Shown here piece by piece: positions 33,109 to 40,906 of a DNA stretch of 64,000 nucleotides. Below the pieces are notes generated by a model that saw only the letters and a list, made by a program, of their open reading frames with translations, made no database searches and was not told the DNA's origin. The stretch's first letter is position 1. Every line of letters begins with the position of its first letter. The translations under genes were made by a program, and so were the position numbers. The stretch comes from Thioalkalivibrio sp. ALJ16 (lineage in GTDB: Bacteria > Pseudomonadota > Gammaproteobacteria > Ectothiorhodospirales > Ectothiorhodospiraceae): NCBI RefSeq assembly GCF_000377345.1, contig NZ_KB898045.1:33993-97992 (forward strand). Reading direction: 5' to 3'.

Positions 33109-33648
33109 TTACAGCCAGCGGGCGAGCCAGAGGCGCAGGCGCAGCTCCAGAGGCGGGGCGTAGCCTTGCTTGCGGAAGACGATCTCGCCGTCGGGGTTGA
33201 TGATGAACGTGGCCGGCACACCGCGGACGTTGTACTGCGCGGCCAGGGTGCCTTGGGGATCGTTGACGACGGCCAGCTCGCGCTCGCGTTCGTTCAGGTG
33301 CTCCAGCACCTCCTCCGGTGTGCCGGACTGCATGGCTATCGTCAGGACCGGGTGGCCTTGCGACAGGCGCACGATCTCGCCTTCCTCCAGGCGGCAGATG
33401 GGGCACCAGGTGGACCAGAAGTGCAGCAGCATGGGCCGGTCGGCATAGTCGGCAAGGGTGACTGGTGTGCCATCCAGGAGGTAGGCGTCGAATTCGGGCG
33501 CCGGGCCCTCGACCATGTCGCGGGCCATCCAGGCGCGCACGGCGAGAAAGATCACCAGTGCGAGCCCGATCTGGATGCCCCAGCTCAGGGCGCGGCGGCG
33601 CCGGGAAGGCTTTGGGCGTTTCGGTTTTTCGGGGCGGGTATCGGTCAA
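33109..33648 (-). CDS. TlpA/ScsD-like membrane-anchored thioredoxin
   Basis: A 179-aa protein with a basic N-terminus, one hydrophobic anchor (GIQIGLALVIFLAVRAW) and a periplasmic thioredoxin domain. The redox motif WCPIC lies in MLLHFWSTWCPICRLEE, and the cis-proline segment is GVPATFIINPDG. The WCPIC dipeptide matches ScsD-type proteins. It probably acts in periplasmic disulfide handling. The start overlaps the LRV gene upstream by 4 nt. Confidence 0.88.
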   Translation of the reverse strand: MTDTRPEKPKRPKPSRRRRALSWGIQIGLALVIFLAVRAWMARDMVEGPAPEFDAYLLDGTPVTLADYADRPMLLHFWSTWCPICRLEEGEIVRLSQGHPVLTIAMQSGTPEEVLEHLNERERELAVVNDPQGTLAAQYNVRGVPATFIINPDGEIVFRKQGYAPPLELRLRLWLARWL

Positions 33649-34076
33649 CGGATCATCTCGGCTTGTCCGGGGCGGGCGCGGGTCCCGCGTTTCTTCGGGC
33701 CCTTGCGCACCGCAATGCGCACCAGTTCGTCCTCGTCATCCATCAGACGTTCCCGCTGGGCCTGCGTCAAGAGCGGGTTGCGGGCGACGAAATAGCGCAG
33801 GTTTGGATCGCGATCGTTCACGCAGGCCTCGACCTGGTCCGGTGTCAGGTCGGGGCGCTTGGCGCAGTTCAGACGCACGGTCTGGTTGGGGTCGGCCAGC
33901 AGCAGGGCGACTTCCTCGGGCGTCAGGTCCATGCGGCGCGAGAAGTAGGCCTTTACCTGGGCGTGCTGATCACGCACCAGCAGCGGGCGCCAGTGCGCCT
34001 CGAGGTCCGCGGACAGGGCCAGGTCCATGCGCGCTTCAAAGGAGAGCGCCTTGTATTGGCGGGCAAGTTCATCCAT
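33645..34076 (-). CDS. LRV (leucine-rich repeat variant) protein
   Basis: A 143-aa protein with about four ~24-residue LRV units, for example DLTPEEVALLLADPNQTVRLN, DLTPDQVEACVNDRDPNLRYF and LLTQAQRERLMDDEDELVRIA. The Cys-rich iron-sulfur N-terminus of Azotobacter LRV proteins is absent. The start at 34076 gives MDELARQYKALSFEARM. A binding-scaffold role is likely, but the partner is unknown. It is translationally coupled to the thioredoxin gene. Confidence 0.75.
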   Translation of the reverse strand: MDELARQYKALSFEARMDLALSADLEAHWRPLLVRDQHAQVKAYFSRRMDLTPEEVALLLADPNQTVRLNCAKRPDLTPDQVEACVNDRDPNLRYFVARNPLLTQAQRERLMDDEDELVRIAVRKGPKKRGTRARPGQAEMIR

Positions 34077-34213
34077 CGGGTGGGCATTATAGGGAGATGA
34101 CCGGATTGGGGTCCCGCGCCCCCACAATCTGCAGGAACGACACCGCGCGCAGGGCTGTCGTACCATAAGCAACCCGTAATTCTCCTCCGATGGCCTCGGA
34201 GAGCGAGGAATCC

Positions 34214-35296
34214 ATGAATGCACCGGTAGCCGACAAGCCGATCTTTCACGTGCCGACCACGGCCCGCGTGACGGCCTCGCTGCATGCGTTGACCGATGCC
34301 CAGCGCGACGAAATGGTGCGTCGCATCAAGCGCCTGCTGATCGAGCGCAACGCGGTGCTGGTGGCGCACTACTACGTGGACGAGTCGCTGCAGCGCCTGG
34401 CGGACGAGACCGGCGGCTGCGTGGCCGACTCGCTGGAGATGGCGCGCTTCGGCAAGGAGCACCCGGCCGAGACGCTGGTGGTGGCCGGAGTGCGCTTCAT
34501 GGGCGAGACGGCCAAGATCCTTAGCCCGGAGAAGCGCGTGCTGATGCCGACGCTGGAGGCCGAGTGCTCGCTGGATCTCGGCTGCCCGGCCGACGAGTTC
34601 GCAAAGTTCCGCGCCCAGTATCCGGACCACACGGTGGTGGTGTACTCCAATACCTCGGTGGACGTGAAGGCGCAGGCCGACTACGTCGTCACCTCCAGCA
34701 TTGCCGTGCCGCTGGTCGAGCACTTGCGCGATCAGGGCAAGAAGGTCCTGTGGGCCCCGGACAAGCACCTGGGCGACTACATCCGCCGCACCACCGGTGC
34801 CGACATGGTGCTGTGGGATGGCTCCTGCGTGGTGCACGACGAGTTCCGCGCCTGGGCGCTGGAGGACCTGCGCGGCCGCCACCCTGGTGCGGCGGTGCTG
34901 GTGCATCCGGAGTCCCCGCGCGAGGTCATCCATCAGGCCGATGTGGTCGGCTCCACCAGCCAGCTGATCGCGGCGGTCAAGAATCGCCCGGAACAGGAAT
35001 TTATCGTCGCCACGGACAAGGGCATCTTCTACAAGATGCAGCAGGCGGCCCCGGGCAAGACCCTGATCGAGGCCCCCACCGGCGGCCACAGCGCGACCTG
35101 CACCAGTTGCGCCCACTGCCCGTGGATGGCCATGAACGACCTGGTCTCGCTGGCCGAGACGCTGGAAGACAACGCCGAGCCAGCCAAAAACGAGATCTTC
35201 GTTGACGAGGCTGCGCGTCAGAAGGCCCTGGTGGCCACGCAGCGCATGCTCGACTTCGCCGCCGAACACCGCAAGGCCACCGAAGGCGACGCCTGA
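34214..35296 (+). CDS. nadA: Quinolinate synthase NadA
   Basis: Condenses iminoaspartate with dihydroxyacetone phosphate to form quinolinate for NAD synthesis; 360 aa. The [4Fe-4S] cysteines lie in [13 protein letters not shown] or [16 protein letters not shown] and the C-terminal [28 protein letters not shown] and the [18 protein letters not shown] stretch are family hallmarks. I chose the ATG at 34214 because GAGCGAGG precedes it; an in-frame ATG at 34190 would add 8 residues. It appears monocistronic in a repeat-rich neighbourhood. Confidence 0.95.
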   Translation: MNAPVADKPIFHVPTTARVTASLHALTDAQRDEMVRRIKRLLIERNAVLVAHYYVDESLQRLADETGGCVADSLEMARFGKEHPAETLVVAGVRFMGETAKILSPEKRVLMPTLEAECSLDLGCPADEFAKFRAQYPDHTVVVYSNTSVDVKAQADYVVTSSIAVPLVEHLRDQGKKVLWAPDKHLGDYIRRTTGADMVLWDGSCVVHDEFRAWALEDLRGRHPGAAVLVHPESPREVIHQADVVGSTSQLIAAVKNRPEQEFIVATDKGIFYKMQQAAPGKTLIEAPTGGHSATCTSCAHCPWMAMNDLVSLAETLEDNAEPAKNEIFVDEAARQKALVATQRMLDFAAEHRKATEGDA

Positions 35297-35340
35297 ATAT
35301 TTGAATGGGTAAGACCGCTGTGCAACAACAGGACGAGGCA

Positions 35341-35652
35341 ATGGATCAACCATCTCGCAGGCTGAGTCGTTCTGCCGTATTGCAGGCGCTACGGGAGCAT
35401 CGGGCCCATCTCGAGCGTGAATTCGGTGTACGTGGGCTGGCGTTGTTCGGATCGCTGGCCCGTGACGAAGCCGGCGAGCAGAGTGATGTGGATATTCTTG
35501 TCGGCTACGACGGTCCGGCCTCAGCCCAGCAGTATTTTGGCGTTCAGTTCTATCTTGAAGACCTGTTAGGACACCCGGTGGATCTGATCTCCGAAAAGGC
35601 CCTGCGCGCCGAGCTGCGTCCGTACGTCGAGCGCGAGGCGATTCGTGTCTGA
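35341..35652 (+). CDS. mntA: MntA-type minimal nucleotidyltransferase antitoxin
   Basis: A 103-aa nucleotidyltransferase with the motif GLALFGSLARDEAGEQSDVD (GSx10DxD) and a third Asp in HPVDLISE. MntA proteins AMPylate the HepT toxin and so silence it. I chose the ATG at 35341 for its upstream GACGAGG; an ATG at 35305 is also possible. It directly precedes hepT. Confidence 0.9.
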   Translation: MDQPSRRLSRSAVLQALREHRAHLEREFGVRGLALFGSLARDEAGEQSDVDILVGYDGPASAQQYFGVQFYLEDLLGHPVDLISEKALRAELRPYVEREAIRV

Positions 35653-35670
35653 CTCAATGGCGGTGCGCGA

Positions 35671-35997
35671 GTGGCACTTCTTCTTGACGACATGATTCGA
35701 TTTGCACGCAAGGCCATGGCTTATACGGATGGCCTTGATCGTGATGCGTTCGTACAGAACGAGCTGGTCTACGATGCGGTGCTTCGAAACCTCGAACTGA
35801 TCGGTGAGGCGGCCGGGCATATTCCTTCCGAAGCGCGGGAGGCGCACCCGGATATCCCCTGGCGCATGATTGTCGCGACCCGAAACCGGTTGATTCACGC
35901 GTATCTGGGTATCGACAGCGACACGATCTGGAACCTGGTAGATGAGCACCTGCCCGCTTTGGTCTGCCGCCTTGAGAACATGCAGCGAGCGTTGTAG
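35671..35997 (+). CDS. hepT: HepT-family RNase toxin, probable N-terminal frameshift
   Basis: The 108-aa frame contains the HEPN motif RNRLIHAYLG (R-x4-H-x-Y) and NELVYDAVLRNLELIGEAAGHIP. In this frame the only start is a GTG at 35671. An ATG at 35657 in another frame encodes MAVREWHFF, which is the normal family N-terminus. It would join the main frame at LLDDMIRFARKAM if one base were added near 35683. Either the gene has lost a base or a shorter GTG-initiated form is made. Confidence 0.82.
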   Translation: MALLLDDMIRFARKAMAYTDGLDRDAFVQNELVYDAVLRNLELIGEAAGHIPSEAREAHPDIPWRMIVATRNRLIHAYLGIDSDTIWNLVDEHLPALVCRLENMQRAL

Positions 35998-36085
35998 TGG
36001 ACAGTGCTTTTCCGTGGCGGGCCCCGTTGTAGGGGGCCAGCCCTCCGGCCAGTCGGGCACTTGTGCGCACTGATGCCCTTGGGGC

Positions 36086-36292
36086 TCAGCGGTCGTTCAG
36101 CCAGGCGGCCCATTGGGAGTGGGTGGAGACGTCTACGCCGTCGGCCTTCGCGGCCTGTTGCAGGTGTGTTTGCAGGTCGGCCATCAGTTCGGAATCCATC
36201 AGCTCCGGCGCCAGCGTCAGCTGCGCGTGCAGCGTGCTGTAGACGAGCTTGAGTTCATTTACCGGATAATGCGACCAGTCGAGGTGGGCCAT
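36086..36292 (-). CDS. Small conserved-looking hypothetical protein
   Basis: A 68-aa predominantly helical protein (MAHLDWSHYPVNELKLVYST, LHAQLTLAPELMDSELMADL, ending WAAWLNDR). No signal, membrane segment or known motif. A GGAGAACGG ribosome-like site precedes the ATG, and the frame has the codon bias of a real gene. Function not recognised. Confidence 0.6.
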   Translation of the reverse strand: MAHLDWSHYPVNELKLVYSTLHAQLTLAPELMDSELMADLQTHLQQAAKADGVDVSTHSQWAAWLNDR

Positions 36293-36663
36293 GCCGTCCG
36301 TTCTCCGTTGTGATCCATTGCGTTACAGCCTGCCGCCGGTTGGCGGTGTCATTCAAAAGCACCTACCAGGGAAACACTGATTAATGTACACACTCGCGTT
36401 GGCACCCCAGGTTTTCCGAGACAAGGCGCGGTGCGCAGCCGGTAGTGGTTCTACCGGCAAGGGCCGCAACGCAGGATCGGGGAACCTGGGGTACCAACCC
36501 CGAAGGGGCTCGGCCTCCCGTTGTTGTCGAAAACGGGCGTGGGAACGGCGTTGCGGTTCCCTTGTGCAGAATGACTGCACGGCAGTCACCGCGCCTTGTT
36601 CGCACGCAAAAGCGACTCGAGCGCGAGCGTGTACATTAATCAGTGTTTCCCTTGGAGGCGGAG
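36293..36663. other. Gap largely filled by MITE copy 2
   Basis: Apart from the MITE (36368-36652) the gap holds about 75 nt of upstream sequence for the leftward 68-aa gene and the ribosome site of the rightward gene at 36664. Frames inside the MITE are incidental. Confidence 0.7.
36368..36652 (+). mobile_element. MITE copy 2
   Basis: A 285-bp element with a perfect 24-bp terminal inverted repeat (AGGGAAACACTGATTAATG... and its complement). The interior matches copy 1 read in reverse: the GTTGGCACCCCAGGTTTTCC segment, a GGTAGTGGTTCTACC hairpin and the CAGTCACCGCGCCTTGTTCG segment. No obvious target duplication remains. The right end sits immediately before the ribosome site of the next gene. 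Confidence 0.88.
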
Positions 36664-37020
36664 ATGTATAAGCGTCGTGCGCGGCTGCTGGTGGCGGCGG
36701 AACGTCCGGACGGGCGTGCCGCACGTGTGGCGGAGCTGGCCGCGGCGGCCGAATTCGAGGACTGGATCGAGGTGCGCCCGGCGCGTGCGATGGCCGCAGT
36801 GGCGGACGCTGATCTGGCCTGGGCCGATCTGCTGGTGGCGCTCGATACGGCCGCCGCACGCGCCATGCCCGCGCAGCGCCCCGCGACCTGCCGGCCGAAG
36901 TACTGGCAGTTGCCCGGCGAGACCGCGGCGGACTTTGACTTGCAGACCCTGGAGGCACTGCGCTGTATGGTCGGCGGTATGCGCATGCTGGCGCGGGTGG
37001 ACGCCGAAGACGACGCCTGA
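36664..37020 (+). CDS. Hypothetical protein, weakly LMW-phosphatase-like without P-loop
   Basis: A 118-aa protein with a GGAGG ribosome site 5 nt upstream. The order of segments ARLLVAAERPDGRAARVAEL, ADLLVALDTAAARAMP, KYWQLP and DLQTLEALRCMVGGM recalls the low-molecular-weight tyrosine phosphatase fold. The catalytic C-x5-R loop is missing, so phosphatase activity is not expected. This resemblance is only by eye. Its ribosome site begins 2 nt after the MITE end. Confidence 0.6.
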   Translation: MYKRRARLLVAAERPDGRAARVAELAAAAEFEDWIEVRPARAMAAVADADLAWADLLVALDTAAARAMPAQRPATCRPKYWQLPGETAADFDLQTLEALRCMVGGMRMLARVDAEDDA

Positions 37021-37118
37021 GGCGCTGTGTTCTTCCGGTTTGTGCGCATCCTGCGTCATTCCGGCCGAAGTGCCCCGCATCCCTGTCCCCGCGCGGCGCC
37101 GGTGCGTGCCTTGCCATC

Positions 37119-37236
37119 GTCATCCCGGCCGCAGCGCAGCGGAGAGCCGGGATCCACGGCGTCAGGAAGCCCCAACCGCCTGCCCGGCACCAACGCCCGA
37201 GATCCCGGATAACCGCTGCGCGGTTTCCGGGATGAC
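37119..37236 (-). repeat. Paired REP-like element (BIME), copy B
   Basis: Two ATCCCGG / CCGGGAT palindromes. The one with the ACCGCTGCGCGGT core is at the right and the one with the CGCAGCGCAGCGG core at the left, i.e. copy A (18726-18844) inverted. The spacers differ while the palindromes are almost identical, as expected for BIMEs. Confidence 0.8.
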
Positions 37237-37317
37237 ATCGAGAGGGGCACGCGATTGGCGTGCTCCCGGGAGATTGCGGGAGATCGCGGTGGCGCTGGGT
37301 GCCGCGCGGTGCCGGAG

Positions 37318-37848
37318 CTATTCGGGGTGGTACGGGACAGGCGCCCGGGCGTGCAGCTGAGCCAGGTGGTCTTCGTACAGGGCCCAGATGCGCGGGGCGA
37401 TTGCGCCGCGCGAGCCGGGGTAGGTCAGGCGGTCGGGGTTGAAGCTGGTGAGGCGTTCGATCTCGGTACAGCGCAGCTCTTCGCTGATGACGTTGAAGAT
37501 CAGGATCTGCGTGCCCTGGTCGACGATCGGCAGCAGGGCGCCGATGATGCCGGTGTCGTTGAGTCCGGGTTCGCCGCGGGCATCGCCCAGCTCGGCCGGG
37601 GGGCGCACCAGGGTGCCCAGCAGCTCCTGGTAGGCCTGATCGCAGGCGTAGCAGATCTCCGGCGCGCGCAGCCCCTGCACGCGCTCGCAGGCCAGGCGGA
37701 TGGTCTCGTTGGGCAGTGCCGTGCGCTCCGGTGACAGGCCGATCCGGTTGCGCTCGCCATTGGGCAGCAGACGCGGGACCTTCTCCTGACAGGACGGGCA
37801 GCGCCAGTCGGCGACCTGGGGGCCTTCAACAATGTTGCTGGGCGGCAT
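37318..37848 (-). CDS. Hypothetical protein with two CxxC pairs
   Basis: A 176-aa soluble protein: WRCPSCQEKVPRLLPNG and APEICYACDQAYQELLG each carry CxxC, suggesting one zinc site. The second half has GIIGALLPIVDQGTQILIFN and IERLTSFNPDRLTYPGSRG. No enzymatic motif is recognised. An earlier in-frame ATG at 37863 would add five residues. It is the last leftward gene before the REP pair. Confidence 0.72.
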   Translation of the reverse strand: MPPSNIVEGPQVADWRCPSCQEKVPRLLPNGERNRIGLSPERTALPNETIRLACERVQGLRAPEICYACDQAYQELLGTLVRPPAELGDARGEPGLNDTGIIGALLPIVDQGTQILIFNVISEELRCTEIERLTSFNPDRLTYPGSRGAIAPRIWALYEDHLAQLHARAPVPYHPE

Positions 37849-37917
37849 GCGCGACGATCCCAAGGGGTTTCGGGGCAGTATACGGCCGGCCCCCGCGGGT
37901 CCGCGGCCGTGGCGGGG

Positions 37918-38499
37918 TCAGCTGTAGTAGTCCGGTTCGTTGCCCGGGCGCCACTTGATGTTGCAGCCGAGGCTCGGGTGCTGCGGCTCGGGGGCCGGCT
38001 GGCCGGCGAGCAGGGCATCGCTGGCGGCGCGCAGGTCGCGCCCGGTGACCGGGGTGTCGGAGCCGGGGCGGGTCTCGTCGAACTGGCCGCGGTAGTACAG
38101 CTTGCGGTTGGCATCGAACAGGTACAGATCCGGGGTGCAGGCGGCTTGGTAGGCCTTGGCCACGGACTGGTCCTCGTCCAGGCAGTAGGGGAACTTGTAG
38201 CCAAAGCGGCGGGCGTCGTCGCGCATCTTGTCCGGGGCGTCGTCCGGTACCGCCTGGATATCGTTGGAGTTGATCGCGATTACCGCAATGCCCTTGCCCG
38301 AGTATTCGCGGCCATAGCGCGCGAATTCGTGGCGGATCAGCTGCACGAACGGGCAGTGATTGCAGATGAAGGCGATCATGTAGCCTTTCGCGTCGGGAAA
38401 GCTGTCCAGGCTGATGGTGTCGCCGGAGACGACGTCCGGCAGGGAGAAGTTCGGCGCCTCGGTGCCGAGTTCGATCATCTGCGAGGGGGTTCGGGCCAT
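37918..38499 (-). CDS. AhpC/TSA-type thioredoxin-fold protein
   Basis: A 193-aa cytoplasmic protein: APNFSLPDVVSGDTISLDSF, then IAFICNHCPFVQLIRHEF (a CxxC pair), YQAACTPDLYLFDANRKLYY (resolving region) and YRGQFDET. This is the thioredoxin-family/redoxin type often annotated as thiol peroxidase-like. The start at 38499 gives MARTPSQMIELGTEAPNF. Its reductant and substrate are not evident. Confidence 0.87.
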   Translation of the reverse strand: MARTPSQMIELGTEAPNFSLPDVVSGDTISLDSFPDAKGYMIAFICNHCPFVQLIRHEFARYGREYSGKGIAVIAINSNDIQAVPDDAPDKMRDDARRFGYKFPYCLDEDQSVAKAYQAACTPDLYLFDANRKLYYRGQFDETRPGSDTPVTGRDLRAASDALLAGQPAPEPQHPSLGCNIKWRPGNEPDYYS

Positions 38500-38617
38500 G
38501 ACTGCTCCAGGGGTCGAGTTTGAACGAATTATACGGTGCCGACCGGGGGTGCTTGAAACCTTTCGGCCCCGCCAGCACTCTTTCGCATAATAACCGAGTA
38601 ATGGAGTAAGGAATAAT

Positions 38618-39358
38618 ATGGGCTGGGTAACCGGTGTCGTACAGGAGCGCAAACAGTGGACGGACCGGCTGTTCTCGCTGCGCGTGGATGCCGCGGTCGA
38701 GCCGTTCAAGGCGGGGCAGTTCAATCGCCTGCGTCTGGAGGTCGACGGAGAGATGGTGGGGCGGCCGTATTCCTACGTGAACGCGCCGGGCGAGCGGCCG
38801 CTGGATTTCTACCTGATCACGGTGCCGAACGGCCCGCTGTCCAATCGCCTGGCCGCGCTGGAGCCCGGCGATACGGTGGAGGTGATGCCGCGCGCCACGG
38901 GCTTCTTCACGCTGGACGAGCTGCCGGATAGCCGCGATCTCTGGCTGCTTTCCACCGGCACGGCACTGGGGCCGTTTCTCTCCATGCTGAAGACGGAGGC
39001 CCCCTGGGAGCGGTTCGAGAACATCCGTCTGATCCACGCGGTCCGGCAGGCGGAGGAGCTGACCTACCAGGACACGATCCAGCAGTTCCAGGAGCGCGCG
39101 CCGCAGCAGTTCCAGTACATCCCTTTTGTGAGTCGGGAACCATTTCCCGGGGGGCTGGAAGGCCGGGTCCCGGCCGCGATTGCCGAGGGGCGTCTGGAGC
39201 ACCACGCGGGCCTGAAGATCACGCCGGAGCACTCGCAGGTCATGCTGTGTGGTAACCCCGCGATGGTGCAGGACACGACCGCCATCCTGAAGGAGCGTGG
39301 CCTGGAGAAGAACCGGCGGCGCAAGCCCGGGCATATCACCACCGAGAACTACTGGTAG
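38618..39358 (+). CDS. fpr: Ferredoxin-NADP reductase
   Basis: FAD enzyme exchanging electrons between NADP(H) and ferredoxin or flavodoxin; 246 aa. The FAD motif RPYSYVNAPGERP and the NADP-binding segments LLSTGTALGPFLSML, VMLCGNPAMVQDT and the C-terminal TTENYW are all in place. A GGAGTAAGG ribosome site precedes the ATG. It may supply reductant for Fe-S and anti-oxidant reactions. Confidence 0.95.
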   Translation: MGWVTGVVQERKQWTDRLFSLRVDAAVEPFKAGQFNRLRLEVDGEMVGRPYSYVNAPGERPLDFYLITVPNGPLSNRLAALEPGDTVEVMPRATGFFTLDELPDSRDLWLLSTGTALGPFLSMLKTEAPWERFENIRLIHAVRQAEELTYQDTIQQFQERAPQQFQYIPFVSREPFPGGLEGRVPAAIAEGRLEHHAGLKITPEHSQVMLCGNPAMVQDTTAILKERGLEKNRRRKPGHITTENYW

Positions 39359-39472
39359 GCCGGGGTCCATGCCGGGCCCTGATTGCGGGCGAAATCCCTG
39401 CGCATATCGGGCGCTGGCCGGGGCTTCGCCTGCGCTCAGGCTCCCACCGTGGTTGCTACTGCCGCGCCGGGC

Positions 39473-40246
39473 CTAGTCCAGCAGGTTTGCCGACCAGGCG
39501 CGGATCAGCCCGGCGACGTAACGGGTGTGCTCCGGGCGCGAGAGCAGGTGGTCGGTCTGATGCAGGGCCACGAAGCTTTTCGGGTGCCGGGCCTGCTGGA
39601 AGATCTTGCGGGCGTGATCCACGCTGACCACGGTATCCCCCGGCGCGTGCAGCAGCAGCAGGGGGCGTTCCAGGGTCTCCAGTGCCGTATCCAGCGTGGG
39701 TTCCTCGATCGACTCGATGAACGCGCGGCCGATCTCCACCGGGCGTCCGCCAATGTTGATACGGGCTGCGCCCTCGTTCCGGATCGTGTCCGTGGTATCC
39801 CCGAACAGGTGTGCCACGTGACCCGGGCGACTGGGGGCGGCGATGGTCACGATGCCGTCGAGAGATTCGCGTTGCGCCCCCACGTAGATGGCCATGGCGC
39901 CACCAAAGCTGTGCCCGATCAGCAGGTTGGTGTGGTTCCCGGTATGGGTCTCCAGAGCCTCGAGTGCGGAATGCAGATCCTCGCAGTAGGTATCCAGTGT
40001 GCTGTCGCGGAATTCGCCGTCGGAGTCGCCCAGCCCCATGAAGTCGAAGCGCAGGGTGGCGATGCCTTCCTCGGCCAGTGCGCGCGCGAGCCGCACCGTA
40101 GCGGGGAAGTCCTTGGAGCAGGCGAAACAATGGGCGATGCAGGCCTGACCGCGGATCGCATCGGTCGATGCGGGCGTGACCAGAACACCGCCAAGGTGTA
40201 CCCCGCGCGGGGTCTTGATGGTCAGCGGTGTGGTCTGGGTGGGCAT
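39473..40246 (-). CDS. Alpha/beta hydrolase
   Basis: A 257-aa serine hydrolase. The nucleophile elbow is LLIGHSFGGAMAIYVGAQ, the acid lies in LLLLHAPGDTVVSVDHA and the His in VALHQTDHLLS. The opening GVLVTPAS and AHCFACSKDFPATVRLARAL match the hydrolases often fused to OsmC domains, but the OsmC part is absent here. The substrate is unknown. It runs convergent with fpr. Confidence 0.87.
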   Translation of the reverse strand: MPTQTTPLTIKTPRGVHLGGVLVTPASTDAIRGQACIAHCFACSKDFPATVRLARALAEEGIATLRFDFMGLGDSDGEFRDSTLDTYCEDLHSALEALETHTGNHTNLLIGHSFGGAMAIYVGAQRESLDGIVTIAAPSRPGHVAHLFGDTTDTIRNEGAARINIGGRPVEIGRAFIESIEEPTLDTALETLERPLLLLHAPGDTVVSVDHARKIFQQARHPKSFVALHQTDHLLSRPEHTRYVAGLIRAWSANLLD

Positions 40247-40389
40247 CGGCCGGGCTCCGGATCGCGGGTTCCTATGGTCCCGAAGGGGACGGTCTGCGAT
40301 CATACGGGTTTGAGCATCCAGATGGCCAAGCGGGTCGCCTCGCGAGATCACGGCCATACGTTCACGGTCATACGTAGTTAGGGGGCGAC

Positions 40390-40590
40390 TTGGAAACCGA
40401 GAGTCAGATTCGCGCACGCCTGGCCGAGCTGGAGGCCGAGCACCGGGCCCTGGATTCAGCGATTGGCGTGATGCACGAGCAGTCCTCGCCGGACCTGTTT
40501 GCGATCCAGCGCCTGAAAAAGCGCAAGCTGCAGCTGAAAGACTCCATTCAGCGCCTGCGCAGCCGGCTGATCCCCGACCTCAACGCCTGA
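40390..40590 (+). CDS. DUF465/YdcH-family protein
   Basis: A 66-aa coiled-coil protein: RLAELEAEHRALDSAIGVMH, then DLFAIQRLKKRKLQLKDSIQRL, the YdcH signature. The start is a TTG preceded by a GGGGGCG stretch, so the exact start is uncertain. Function unknown; family members are small, abundant and widespread in proteobacteria. Confidence 0.82.
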   Translation: METESQIRARLAELEAEHRALDSAIGVMHEQSSPDLFAIQRLKKRKLQLKDSIQRLRSRLIPDLNA

Positions 40591-40637
40591 CCCGGGTGTC
40601 TTCACCCCGAAGCTCACGGGGACACGCATGAGAGCAA

Positions 40638-40803
40638 AGCGCGTGACAGGAAGATTAGAAGGCAGGAAGAAAGGCAAGGCTATCGGCCTTGGGCCCAGAT
40701 CGTTCTGTTAAGCGTTTACCCGTCGGTCAGCTCTGGGGCTCACGGCCACCTGATAGAAATATCTGTTTTTCTTCCCGATCTTCCAACCTTCCTGTGAATC
40801 GCT
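40638..40803. repeat. Short inverted-repeat element, copy 2
   Basis: The left end (AGCGCGTGACAGGAAGATT...) is the imperfect complement of the right end (CTTCCTGTGAATCGCT). The right end matches the 7977-8122 element nearly base for base (ATCTTCCAA-C-TTCCTGTGAATCGCT), while the interiors differ. Confidence 0.65.
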
Positions 40804-40848
40804 CTTGACCTTGACCTTCTTCGTGCCTTCGTGTGCTTTGTGGTGAAC

Positions 40849-40876
40849 AAAAAAACGGCGCCCGGAGGCGCCGTTC
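40849..40876 (-). terminator. Terminator of the fccAB operon
   Basis: Leftward: AACGGCGCC / GGCGCCGTT stem with a short loop, followed by seven T. It lies 31 nt after the fccB stop. Confidence 0.88.
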
Positions 40877-40906
40877 GAATGTGTTCCTTAATGGAACGCC
40901 GGGGTG

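Larger units (their letters stand above)
40591..40906. other. Noncoding gap with a repeat and a leftward terminator
   Basis: Contains the second short inverted-repeat element (40638-40803), one arm of the ACCACAGAGG-type repeat (40831-40848) and the fccB terminator (40849-40876). No gene is visible. Confidence 0.65.
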
